Assembly (NCBI RefSeq): GCF_001029105.3
Contig: NZ_CP011807.3
Span: forward strand, 1,116,001-1,180,000
DNA: 64,000 nucleotides
Origin: Pandoraea faecigallinarum
GTDB lineage: Bacteria > Pseudomonadota > Gammaproteobacteria > Burkholderiales > Burkholderiaceae
Direction: 5' to 3'
In this document: positions 7,911 to 16,431 of the stretch, piece after piece
How positions within the stretch are numbered: the stretch's first letter is position 1
Layout of the letters: each line of letters opens with the position of its first letter
Made by a program: the position numbers and the translations under genes
Notes under the pieces: model-generated
Databases searched by the model: none
What the model was told of the DNA's origin: nothing
Seen by the model: the letters and a program-made list of their open reading frames with translations, nothing else

Positions 7911-9211
7911 CCGCGACCCTTCGCGCAACCTATCTGATCGAGACACCGCTCGACCCGCGCAAGGTGGCGGAGGTCATGGCGGGCGAACAGTCCTGCGGCA
8001 CCTTCACGCGCGTCGAAGGCGAGACGGACGCCTTGCGCGAGCGCGCGCGCGCCGTGGTGGAAGCTGTCGATGCGCTCGAAGACGTCGCGCAGCCTGGCCT
8101 GCCGAACGCGTTTCTCGAGCGAACCGGCATCAGCGGCACTGGCGGCACTGGCGGCACCGGCGGCATCTGGCACCGTGCACGTGTGCGCATCGCGTTCCCC
8201 TGCGGGAACATCGGCATCAATCTGCCCACGCTTGCCGCCACGCTCGCGGGAAATCTCTACGATCTCGGCGAAGTGACGGGGATGCGGCTGGAGCGCATTG
8301 CCTTGCCGTGGGCTTACCGCAATCATTTCGAATTGCCGCGCTACGGCATTGCCGGTACGCGCCGCGCCACCGGCGTGCCGGTGGGGGCGCTGGTCGGCAC
8401 GATTCTCAAGCCGAACGTTGGCATGAGCGCCGAGGACACGGCTGCGCTGGTCGCACGGTTGTGCGCTGCCGGTGTCGACTTCATCAAGGATGACGAAGTC
8501 TGCGCCAACCCGGTCCACGCCCCGCTTGCGCAGCGGGTGCCCGCGGTGATGGCGGCCGTGCGCTCCCACCGCGAGCGCACCGGCAAGCAGGTGATGGTGG
8601 CATTCAATATCACCGACGAGACGGATGCCATGCGGGGTCATGCCGATCTCGTTGAGCGCGAAGGCGGCAACTGTGTGATGGTGAGCCTGAACTGGTGCGG
8701 GTTCTCCGCCGTGCAGACACTGCGCCGTCACACCGGACTGGCGATCCACGCCCATCGAAACGGCTATGGCGCGATGTCGCGCGCGCCGTTGCTCGGCATC
8801 GGCTTTCAGGCCTATCAGACGCTCTGGCGACTCGCCGGTGTCGACCATATGCATGTGCACGGATTGCAGGGAAAGTTCGCGCAACCCGACGCTGAAGTGA
8901 TCGAGTCGGCGCACGACTGTTACACCGCGCTGGCCAGCGATGCGCCGGCCAGCGCGCCGGACGATCTGGTGATGCCTGCGTTTTCGTCCGGCCAGTGGGC
9001 CGGCACGGTACCTGCGACATGGGAGGCGGTGGGCCGCGACGATCTGCTTTTCATGGCCGGCGGCGGCATTCTGGCGCATCCGGACGGGCCCGCGGCCGGC
9101 GTGCAGAGCCTGCGCGACGCGTGGCAGGCCGTTCGCGAAGGCGAGTCGCTGGCGTTAGCTGCATTGCATGCCCCGGCGCTTGCCGCCGCCCTCCGGTTCT
9201 TTGGCCGTTGA
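7907..9211 (+). CDS. RuBisCO-like protein (RuBisCO large-subunit family)
   Basis: 434 aa. RuBisCO landmarks are present: GTILKPNVG with Lys168, the FIKDDE segment with Lys194, Asp196 and Glu197 (equivalent of the carbamylated Lys and Mg ligands), IHAHRNGYGAM with His281/His283, a loop-6 Lys323, and SSGQ near 360. The flanking residues differ from true RuBisCO, so a RuBisCO-like protein acting on another phosphorylated keto-sugar acid is expected. Relatives paired with DUF1537 kinases process 3-oxo-isoapionate 4-phosphate in apionate catabolism. An in-frame 9-bp repeat encodes the glycine/threonine loop at about 76-86. Confidence 0.9.
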   Translation: MTATLRATYLIETPLDPRKVAEVMAGEQSCGTFTRVEGETDALRERARAVVEAVDALEDVAQPGLPNAFLERTGISGTGGTGGTGGIWHRARVRIAFPCGNIGINLPTLAATLAGNLYDLGEVTGMRLERIALPWAYRNHFELPRYGIAGTRRATGVPVGALVGTILKPNVGMSAEDTAALVARLCAAGVDFIKDDEVCANPVHAPLAQRVPAVMAAVRSHRERTGKQVMVAFNITDETDAMRGHADLVEREGGNCVMVSLNWCGFSAVQTLRRHTGLAIHAHRNGYGAMSRAPLLGIGFQAYQTLWRLAGVDHMHVHGLQGKFAQPDAEVIESAHDCYTALASDAPASAPDDLVMPAFSSGQWAGTVPATWEAVGRDDLLFMAGGGILAHPDGPAAGVQSLRDAWQAVREGESLALAALHAPALAAALRFFGR

Positions 9212-9224
9212 CCGGGGCCTCGCG

Positions 9225-10616
9225 ATGGCTGTCCACACACAGACCGGGATGACCGGCATGGCCGACGTGGCTGACGTGGGCGGCCGTCCACGCCTGCTGT
9301 ATTACGGCGACGATTTCACGGGGGCGACCGATACGCTCGCGACGGCTGCGCGGGCGGGTCTGCGAAGCATCCTGTTGTTCGCGCCGCCGGACGATGCGCG
9401 TCTCGATTCGCTGGGAGCGCTCGATTGTCTTGGCATCGCGGGGGTGTCGCGCTCCCTCGCGCCCGCGGCGATGCGCGACGAACTGCGGCCGATTGCCGAT
9501 CTGGCGCGCCGTCTGAAACCAGCGGTGCTGCATTACAAGACATGCTCGACGTTCGACAGCGCGCCGGACGTGGGCAGCATCGGCGAGGCGGTGCGCACCC
9601 TCGCGCCGTCCATGCCCGGTGCGTGGACGGCCATTGTTGGCGGGCAACCGAATCTTGGTCGGTATTGTCTGTTCGGCAATCTGTTCGCTGCGGCGGGGCC
9701 GGGGGCCGAAGTGCATCGCATCGACCGGCATCCGACGATGAGCCGTCATCCGGTCACGCCCATGCACGAAGCGGACCTGCGGCGGCATCTGGCGGCGCAA
9801 GGCATGACCGGCATCGCGTCGATGCCGTGGACCAGCTACGCGAATCCGTCGGCCACGCCGGCATCGGATGCGCCGTCTCGCGTCGCCCGCTTGATGACGC
9901 AATTAGACGCCTTGCTCACTGCCGGCGCCGCTTATGTGCTTTGGGATGTCGCCACCCAGTCCAATCTTCCGGCAATCGGCGCGGCGCTCTGGGCGCATGC
10001 CGGACGCACGCCGCTGCTGGCGGTAGGGCCGAGCAGCGTGACGCAGGCGCTGTCGAGCGCGATGGTGCAGCGCCCCGCGTCGCCGCCAGCGCGGATTGCG
10101 CCGGCGAACGGCCCGGTGCTGGCGCTCGCAGGCAGTCTGTCTCCGGTCACGGCAAAGCAGGTGAGCGCGGCGCGGTCATTCGAGGTCGTGCGTCTCGATC
10201 CGGCGCGACTCATCGAAGCAGATGGGCGCTACTGCGCGTCTGTTGCCGGGACGCTGGGACAACATTTACGCGCCGGGCGGCATACGCTGGCGTGTACGGT
10301 GCCCGCGGCCGGTCGTGGTGCGGCGCAAGCGCCGGTGTCCTCGCTGGCATTGGCGCAGGCCGGCGGACGACTGCTGCGACAGGTGTTACGGGACACGCCG
10401 GTGTCGCGCGCCGCCATTGCCGGGGGAGACACGTCGAGCCACGGCGTGCGGGCGCTCGACGCATGGGGACTATCCTATGCCGGCACGCTGTCGGCGGGCG
10501 CGCCGCTTTGCCGTCTTCACAGCGATCACACCCCGCTCGACGGCATGGAGATCCTGCTCAAGGGCGGGCAGATGGGCGACGAGGATCTGTTCGAGCGGCT
10601 GGTGCACGGCACCTGA
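9225..10616 (+). CDS. Four-carbon acid-sugar kinase family protein (DUF1537, OtnK/OiaK-like)
   Basis: 463 aa from the ATG at 9225, 13 bp after the RuBisCO-like gene; ATGs at 9249 and 9258 are alternatives. The N-terminal domain starts with LLYYGDDFTGATDTL, the DUF1537 substrate-binding signature. The C-terminal nucleotide-binding domain has GGDTSSHGVRALDAWG and ends with LKGGQMGDEDLFERL. These enzymes phosphorylate 3-oxo sugar acids using ATP. With an SDR upstream and a RuBisCO-like protein beside it, the order oxidise, phosphorylate, C-C cleavage is likely. A 9-bp periodic stretch encodes TGMTGMADVADVGG near the start. Confidence 0.9.
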   Translation: MAVHTQTGMTGMADVADVGGRPRLLYYGDDFTGATDTLATAARAGLRSILLFAPPDDARLDSLGALDCLGIAGVSRSLAPAAMRDELRPIADLARRLKPAVLHYKTCSTFDSAPDVGSIGEAVRTLAPSMPGAWTAIVGGQPNLGRYCLFGNLFAAAGPGAEVHRIDRHPTMSRHPVTPMHEADLRRHLAAQGMTGIASMPWTSYANPSATPASDAPSRVARLMTQLDALLTAGAAYVLWDVATQSNLPAIGAALWAHAGRTPLLAVGPSSVTQALSSAMVQRPASPPARIAPANGPVLALAGSLSPVTAKQVSAARSFEVVRLDPARLIEADGRYCASVAGTLGQHLRAGRHTLACTVPAAGRGAAQAPVSSLALAQAGGRLLRQVLRDTPVSRAAIAGGDTSSHGVRALDAWGLSYAGTLSAGAPLCRLHSDHTPLDGMEILLKGGQMGDEDLFERLVHGT

Positions 10617-10649
10617 GAGCCACGCGCCGATTCTCGGATTTCCAGATGC

Positions 10650-11414
10650 TCAGCGCCTGAACGTCCGTGCCGTCTCTTCGGCGGCCACGCGCAACTCCGG
10701 CTCGAATGCGAGCAGATCGTCGAGCGTGAGTCGCCCGATCGGCGCTTGCACGGCGATCGCGGCGCACGCGCGGTTGCGATTGAGCATGACCGGCACGGCA
10801 ATCGCGATCAGTCCCTGCAAATGTTCCTGATTGTTGATGCCCATCTTGCGACGGCGCGTCTGTCGCAGTTCGGTGCGCAATTCGTCGCGGTCCGTGAAGG
10901 TTCGATCGGAAAAGCGCCGCAGCGGTAGCGTGTCGATGAGATGTTCGCGACGCTCCCTGGGCAGAAAACTCAGCAGCAGCTTGCCGCTCGCGGAGCAGTG
11001 CAGCGGCACGTGCGAGCCGGGTTGCAAATGCATGCGCAGCGGCCATTCGGTCTCTACCCGGTCCACATAGATCACGTCGTTGCCCGAGAGCATAGTGAGG
11101 TTGCACGTCTCGCCGATGCTGGCGACGAGTTGTTCCAGCAACCCGTGACGGGCCGCCGCCGGGCCGGTCTGCATCAGAACGTTGACGGCGAGCGCCCGCA
11201 CACGCGGCGAGCATTCGTAGCGGCGGTCGTCGTCGCTGCGTGTGATGAGCCACGCGTGTCTGAGTTGGGTCAGTATGCGGTGCACCGTCTGCTTGGGCAG
11301 ACCCAGTGCGTTCACCAGATCCATCATCGACAGCGGGCCGCCTGCATCGGCCAGCGTTTCGAGCACACGAAACGCACGCACTGCGGCGGCGTTCGACTGA
11401 TTCGATGCTGCCAT
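10650..11414 (-). CDS. sauR: IclR-family regulator of sulfoacetate catabolism (SauR)
   Basis: 254 aa. The winged helix-turn-helix is at about 8-70 (AAAVRAFRVLETLADAGGPLS followed by LGLPKQTVHRILTQL). The C-terminal IclR effector domain includes LHCSASGKLLLSFLP and the closing IAVQAPIGRLTLDDL. It is divergent from sauS with a 302-bp gap and its ATG has CAGGAGGCGAC upstream. The arrangement IclR, then sauS-sauT-sauU matches the sau cluster of Cupriavidus necator H16. On that basis it most likely controls sauSTU in response to sulfoacetate or a derivative; the effector itself cannot be read from sequence. Confidence 0.85.
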   Translation of the reverse strand: MAASNQSNAAAVRAFRVLETLADAGGPLSMMDLVNALGLPKQTVHRILTQLRHAWLITRSDDDRRYECSPRVRALAVNVLMQTGPAAARHGLLEQLVASIGETCNLTMLSGNDVIYVDRVETEWPLRMHLQPGSHVPLHCSASGKLLLSFLPRERREHLIDTLPLRRFSDRTFTDRDELRTELRQTRRRKMGINNQEHLQGLIAIAVPVMLNRNRACAAIAVQAPIGRLTLDDLLAFEPELRVAAEETARTFRR

Positions 11415-11671
11415 GTCGCCTCCTGAGATTTCCCCGCGCTCTCGCCCGTTGTCTCGTTTGGCCGCCGGCGTCTTCAGCGGCGTGCATTTTTGCTATCCCG
11501 CGCGGCGATACGTTGCGGTTGACCGGCGTTGTGTCGTTATTGGGATTTTGCATCGGTTTCATCGATTTTGCGGACTTTCCGAGTCCCGAATATCGCGGCA
11601 CCCTTTACACCCTGGCGCGGTGTCCGGGTTGAGCGGGAATTTGAGACCGGCGGCGCACCTGCGGTTGACTA

Positions 11672-11693
11672 GATTGGTTACGCGAACCCAATC
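11672..11693. promoter_or_regulatory. Candidate SauR operator upstream of sauS
   Basis: GATTGG and CCAATC form an inverted repeat with a 10-bp spacer, placed just 3' of a TTGACT hexamer (11665-11670) and 24 bp before the sauS start. No convincing -10 follows the TTGACT. The rest of the 302-bp sauR-sauS intergenic region (11415-11716) holds no ORF I would support. Confidence 0.35.
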
Positions 11694-11716
11694 GAAAAAA
11701 CCTCAGGAGGCGTCTC

Positions 11717-13192
11717 ATGAATTCACGGGCTCCCGGAGCGGTCCTGTCGCCGTCGAACCGCGGTACGTCGCCATGCGGCGTGCGAGCCGATGCGTCGGAT
11801 GTCGACACGCAAGTCGGGCAACTGATCGCCCGAGCGCGCGTGGCGCAGCGCGACTTCGCCGCAGCCGGGCAGGGCGCGCTGGATACGGCGGCAAGTGCGG
11901 CGGCGTGGGCGATCATGGAGCCGTCGCGCAACCGCCGGCTGGCGGAACTCGCCGTGCGCGATACCGGCCTCGGCAACGTCGACGACAAGATTCAGAAGAA
12001 CTTCCGCAAGACGCTCGGCCTGTTGCGCGACCTGCATGGCCGCAAGACCACCGGTGTGATTGCCGAAGTGGCGGGCAGGGGCATCGTGGAGATCGCGCGC
12101 CCGGTCGGCGTGGTGGCTGCCGTTACCCCGTCGACCAACCCGGCGGCCACGCCGGCGAACAAGATCGTCAATGCGCTCAAGTGCGGTAATGCGGTCATCG
12201 TCGCGCCCTCGCCCAAGGGGTATGGCGCGTGCGCGTTACTGCTGCGATTCGTTCACGCGGAACTGGCCAGGGCCGGACTGTCTCCGGATCTCGTGCAGAT
12301 GCTGCCCGCGCCGATCGGCAAGGCGGCGACGGCGGCATTGATGCGTCAGGCCGACCTCATCGTGGCGACCGGATCGCAGGCGAACGTGCGCATGGCCTAC
12401 ACGAGCGGGACACCGGCGTTCGGCGTGGGGGCGGGCAATGTCGCGTCGATTGTGACGGGCAGCGCGGATCTGGACGACGCTGCGGCGAAGATCGCACGCT
12501 CGAAGACCTTCGATAACGCGACGAGTTGTTCGTCGGAGAACAGCGTGGTGATCGAGAGCGGCGTTTACGACGCGATGCTCGGCGCGCTGCATCGCGCCGG
12601 CGGCGTGTTGCTCGATGCCCGTCAGGCGCGTGCGCTGGCCAACGTCATGTGGGTGGGCGGCAAGCTCTCGGGGGAGTGCACCGCCAAGCCGGCACAACGG
12701 ATCGCGCAGCTCGCGGGTCTGGACGACGTAGCGCAGCGGCGTCCCGCATTCCTGATGGTCGAGGAGTCGGGCACCGGCGCGGACTATCCGTTCTCCGGTG
12801 AAAAGCTCTCGCCCGTGCTGACCGTCTATCGCGCCCGGGATTTCGACGATGCGATGTCGCTCGTCGCGCGCATCTACGCGTACATGGGGGCGGGACATTC
12901 GGTCGGACTGCATGGCGCGGACAGGGCACAGGCGGTACGGCTGGGCGAGACATTGCCGGTCGCTCGCGTGATCGTGAATCAGGCGCATTGCTTCGCTACT
13001 GGCGGCAACTTCGACAACGGACTGCCGTTCTCCCTCTCGATGGGCTGCGGCACGTGGGGGAAGAACAACTTCACCGACAACCTTGGCTTTCGCCAGTATC
13101 TCAACGTGACGCGCGTGGCGTATCCCATTGCCGCCGACGTGCCCGACGCCGATGCATTGCTCGCCGACTACTTCGGGAGGTTCGGACGATGA
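11717..13192 (+). CDS. sauS: Acylating sulfoacetaldehyde dehydrogenase (SauS)
   Basis: 491 aa, aldehyde dehydrogenase superfamily of the CoA-acylating type. Visible features are the NAD-binding region with VAAVTPSTNPAATPANKIVNAL (about 134-156) and the catalytic cysteine in NATSCSSENSVV (about 270), plus the late GGNFDNGLPFSLSMGCGTWG. Acylating enzymes such as AdhE-type and EutE share these blocks. SauS reduces sulfoacetyl-CoA to sulfoacetaldehyde in the cytosol. Identity is inferred from the exact sauR-S-T-U context. Start at 11717 after CAGGAGGCG. It overlaps sauT by 4 bp (ATGA). Confidence 0.85.
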   Translation: MNSRAPGAVLSPSNRGTSPCGVRADASDVDTQVGQLIARARVAQRDFAAAGQGALDTAASAAAWAIMEPSRNRRLAELAVRDTGLGNVDDKIQKNFRKTLGLLRDLHGRKTTGVIAEVAGRGIVEIARPVGVVAAVTPSTNPAATPANKIVNALKCGNAVIVAPSPKGYGACALLLRFVHAELARAGLSPDLVQMLPAPIGKAATAALMRQADLIVATGSQANVRMAYTSGTPAFGVGAGNVASIVTGSADLDDAAAKIARSKTFDNATSCSSENSVVIESGVYDAMLGALHRAGGVLLDARQARALANVMWVGGKLSGECTAKPAQRIAQLAGLDDVAQRRPAFLMVEESGTGADYPFSGEKLSPVLTVYRARDFDDAMSLVARIYAYMGAGHSVGLHGADRAQAVRLGETLPVARVIVNQAHCFATGGNFDNGLPFSLSMGCGTWGKNNFTDNLGFRQYLNVTRVAYPIAADVPDADALLADYFGRFGR

Positions 13193-14838
13193 ACGCGCCC
13201 ATGAATCCCGCTTCCGTTGCGAGCGCCGCAGCTCAAGAATCGCTTGCCACCGGCGCCGACGTCGGTACGTTGCGCGATCTGATCGAGCGGCAGGCCGAGA
13301 CACTGGGCGAGCGCCCGTACCTGCTGGCGCTCGGCGAAGACGAGGCGCATGCCGTCGCCCTGACCTTTCACACCTTGCGCGAGGACTGCCGCGAACTGGC
13401 GCGGCGTTTCGCCGATGCCGGTCTGCGCCCGGGCGACATCGTGTCCGTGTGCATGGGCAACGGGGCGCAGTCGGCGCGCGTGATTCTCGCCGCGATGTAC
13501 AGCGGTCTGATCGTCAATCCCATCAATCTGCTCTGTCAGCCGGCGCAGATGCGCTACATCGTCGAGCACTCCGATACGCGGCTCATCGTCGTATCCGAGG
13601 CAATGTTGCCCACCGTCACGCAAGCACTCGAAACCGCGCGGGAACAGGGCATGACGCGACCGGTCGCGATCGCGTGCACGTCGCCGGACGCGACCGCGGC
13701 GCCCGAAATTCCGCCCATACCGTCCGTACCGCCCATGACGTCCATGACCACCATGTCGCCGGCGCCGCAGCCGATGGCGGACGTCGCCCTGCTCATGTAC
13801 ACATCGGGCACGACCGGCGTGCCCAAGGGCGTGCTGCTCACTCATCGCAATCTGCTCGCCAATGCGGCATTCATCAGCGCGGAGCACCGGTTGACCAAAG
13901 ATGACCGCGTGCTGGCGTCGTTGCCGCTGTATCACATCAACGGCCTGGTCGTGACGCTGCTCGCCCCGCTGTTCCATGGCGGATCGGTGGTCATGCCGCC
14001 CCGGTTCTCGGCCCGTACGTTCTGGCGCGATGTCGCGGCGACGCGGTGCTCGTGGATCAATGTCGTGCCGACCATTGTCGCCTACCTGCTCGAAGGCGGC
14101 GTGCCAGACCGTGCCGCGCTGACCGGTCTGCGCTTTTGCCGCAGCGCATCGGCGGCGCTGCCGGCCGATCACCATCGGGCGTTCGAGGCGCGCTTCGGCG
14201 TGGGCATCATCGAGACGATGGGCATGACGGAGACCGCCGCGCCCGTCTTCAGCAATCCGTTCGACCCATCGAAGCGGCGCATCGGCAGCATTGGCGTGCC
14301 GTCGGGCGGGCAAGCCCGCGTGATACGCCGGGACGGATCGCAAGCCGGTCCCGGCGAGACAGGCGAACTGGTGTTGCGCGGCGCGCAGGTCATGCGCGGC
14401 TACTACAAGCGGCCGGACGACACCGCCGACGCGTTCACCGCCGATGGCTGGCTGCGCACCGGCGACCTGGGCTATTGCGACAGCGAGGGGTACTTCTACA
14501 TTACCGGCCGCGCCAAGGAACTCATCATCAAAGGCGGCGAGAACATTGCGCCGCGCGAAATCGACGAGGCGTTGCTGCGACATCCGGACGTGCTCGAAGC
14601 GGCAGCCGTCGGTGTCCCGGACCCGGCCTACGGGCAGGAGATCGTGGCGTTCGTGGTGCTGCGCACCACACAGGCACAGGGAGACGGCACGCGCGAGTGT
14701 GCCGATGAGCGGGTGTTGCGCGATCACTGTCTGCAAACGCTGGGGCGCTACAAGACACCGAAGGAATTCCGCTTCGTCACCGAGTTGCCACGCGGACCGT
14801 CGGGCAAGGTGCAACGACTGGACCTCCTGCAACGGTAG
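13189..14838 (+). CDS. sauT: Sulfoacetate-CoA ligase (SauT), AMP-forming
   Basis: 549 aa, ANL adenylating enzyme. Core motifs are LLMYTSGTTGVPKGVLLTHR (A3), GMTETAAPVF (A5), the LRTGDLGY and YITGRAKELIIKGGENI blocks (A7-A8) and the terminal PSGKVQRLDL with the catalytic Lys (A10). It activates a carboxylate as acyl-AMP and transfers it to CoA; in this operon the substrate is expected to be sulfoacetate. Start overlaps the sauS stop after GGGAGG. Residues about 175-190 (EIPPIPSVPPMTSMTTM) come from an in-frame 9-bp tandem repeat, probably a surface-loop insertion. Confidence 0.85.
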   Translation: MNAPMNPASVASAAAQESLATGADVGTLRDLIERQAETLGERPYLLALGEDEAHAVALTFHTLREDCRELARRFADAGLRPGDIVSVCMGNGAQSARVILAAMYSGLIVNPINLLCQPAQMRYIVEHSDTRLIVVSEAMLPTVTQALETAREQGMTRPVAIACTSPDATAAPEIPPIPSVPPMTSMTTMSPAPQPMADVALLMYTSGTTGVPKGVLLTHRNLLANAAFISAEHRLTKDDRVLASLPLYHINGLVVTLLAPLFHGGSVVMPPRFSARTFWRDVAATRCSWINVVPTIVAYLLEGGVPDRAALTGLRFCRSASAALPADHHRAFEARFGVGIIETMGMTETAAPVFSNPFDPSKRRIGSIGVPSGGQARVIRRDGSQAGPGETGELVLRGAQVMRGYYKRPDDTADAFTADGWLRTGDLGYCDSEGYFYITGRAKELIIKGGENIAPREIDEALLRHPDVLEAAAVGVPDPAYGQEIVAFVVLRTTQAQGDGTRECADERVLRDHCLQTLGRYKTPKEFRFVTELPRGPSGKVQRLDLLQR

Positions 14839-14953
14839 CGGCTCGGGGGGGGGGGCTGCCGTCCCCCCTCGTGCCGGGCGTTCCTCCGTTGCCGGCCGGC
14901 AGGACACGATCGCGTGCGCACGACGTGTGCGACGTCAATACATAGGAGACAGC

Positions 14954-16342
14954 ATGGACAAGCGCATCGGTCGCGTGAAAACGCGCCACATCATTCTTGC
15001 GGTCATGTGCCTGATGTACTTCATCTCGTACATCGATCGCGTCAATATTGCCGTTGCCGGCCCGTTCATCCGGCAGGAGATGGGGCTGACAACGGTGCAA
15101 CTCGGTCTGGTGTTCTCGGCCTTCGCCTACCCGTATGCCGCGATGCAGATCTTCGGCGGATGGCTTGCCGACCGGTTCGGCCCGAAGCTCGTGCTGACCG
15201 TGCTCTCGCTGATCTGGGGCGCTGCCACGCTGGCCACGGGCTTCGCCGGGAGCGTTGCGGTGCTGGTGGCCATGCGCTTCCTGCTCGGCGTGGGCGAGGG
15301 CGGTGCGTTCCCGACGGCCACGCGCGCCTTCACGTACTGGATGCCCGTTGGCGAGCGCGGTTTCGCGCAAGGCATAACCCACAGCTTCGCCCGTCTGGGC
15401 GGGGCGATCACGCCGCCCGTGGTGCTTGCCATCGTCGTCGCCTTCGGCTGGCGGGAGGCGTTCATCGTGCTGGGTGTCGTGAGTCTCGCGTGGACCGTGC
15501 TGTACGCGCGGGTGTACACGAACACGCCCGAACAGCACCGTCGTGTGACACCCGAGGAGGTTGCAGAGATCGGCTACCGGTCCGGTGATTGCGAACGCGC
15601 CAGGTGTGCCGCGACGCCATGGCGCAAACTCATTCGACGCATGTGGCTCGTGACGTTCGTCGACTTCTGCTACGGCTGGCTGCTCTGGGTCTACCTCACC
15701 TGGATGCCCTCGTACCTGCGCGAATCGCAGGGCTTCGATCTGAAGCAACTGGCGTTGTTTACGGCATTGCCGTTGCTCGCCGGCGTGCTCGGCGATACGT
15801 TGGGCGGGGTCGTCTCGGACAAGCTCTACAAGGTGACGGGAAGGCTGCGTTTCGCGCGCGTGTCCGTGTTGGTGGCGGGCATGGGCGGATCGCTCGCCTT
15901 CCTGCTGCCCATGACGATGGTGTCCGATCCGATGGTCGCGGTGCTGCTGCTCTCGTCGTCGTTCTTCTTCCTCGAGATCACCAATCCGGTGCTGTGGACG
16001 CTGCCGCTCGATATCGCGGGTAAATATGCCGGCACGGCGGGCGGAATGATGAACACGGGGTTCGGTCTGGCGGGGATGATCTCGCCCGTGGCGTTCGGCT
16101 ATCTCATCGAGACAAGCGGCAGCTATAACGTGCCGTTCGCCATCTCGGCGGCGTTGCTGGGGGCGGGCGTCGTCGCGGCCTTGTTCATCGACACGAGCAA
16201 AACCGTCGACAGGGATGAGGAACGCGAGGCAGCACTGAGTTCGGGCGAGCGCGCCGCAATGGCGGCGGCCGCCGCGCCGGCGTGGATGACGACGGGCCTG
16301 CAACGGCACCCGCTGCGGCGGCCGTTGCGCTGGCGTCGATGA
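14954..16342 (+). CDS. sauU: MFS transporter, sulfoacetate uptake (SauU)
   Basis: 462 aa with about 12 hydrophobic segments. Anion:cation symporter-type MFS features include MYFISYIDRVNIAVAGPFI at the first helix, GGWLADRFGPKLVL in the 2-3 loop and RFLLGVGEGGAFPTATRAF in helix 4-5. The start at 14954 has AGGAGA 5 bp upstream and lies 115 bp after sauT. SauU is the proposed inner-membrane sulfoacetate permease. The last 40 residues are a hydrophilic, Ala/Arg-rich tail that is not part of the usual fold. xsc and pta, needed to go from sulfoacetaldehyde to acetyl-CoA, are not in the window. Confidence 0.85.
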   Translation: MDKRIGRVKTRHIILAVMCLMYFISYIDRVNIAVAGPFIRQEMGLTTVQLGLVFSAFAYPYAAMQIFGGWLADRFGPKLVLTVLSLIWGAATLATGFAGSVAVLVAMRFLLGVGEGGAFPTATRAFTYWMPVGERGFAQGITHSFARLGGAITPPVVLAIVVAFGWREAFIVLGVVSLAWTVLYARVYTNTPEQHRRVTPEEVAEIGYRSGDCERARCAATPWRKLIRRMWLVTFVDFCYGWLLWVYLTWMPSYLRESQGFDLKQLALFTALPLLAGVLGDTLGGVVSDKLYKVTGRLRFARVSVLVAGMGGSLAFLLPMTMVSDPMVAVLLLSSSFFFLEITNPVLWTLPLDIAGKYAGTAGGMMNTGFGLAGMISPVAFGYLIETSGSYNVPFAISAALLGAGVVAALFIDTSKTVDRDEEREAALSSGERAAMAAAAAPAWMTTGLQRHPLRRPLRWRR

Positions 16343-16363
16343 CGCCACGCTGGCCGCTCAACG

Positions 16364-16402
16364 AAAAAAAGGGCGCACCGGCCGGCGTAGGGCGGTGCGC
16401 CC
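16364..16402 (-). terminator. Intrinsic terminator between sauU and the ABC permease
   Basis: GGGCGCACCG (16371-16380) pairs with CGGTGCGCCC (16393-16402). On the minus strand the stem is followed by seven T, so it best fits termination of the porin/ABC operon that ends at 16432. It may also stop sauU transcripts coming the other way. Confidence 0.85.
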
Positions 16403-16431
16403 CTCGCGCAAGGCGCGACGCGAGAGCAATA

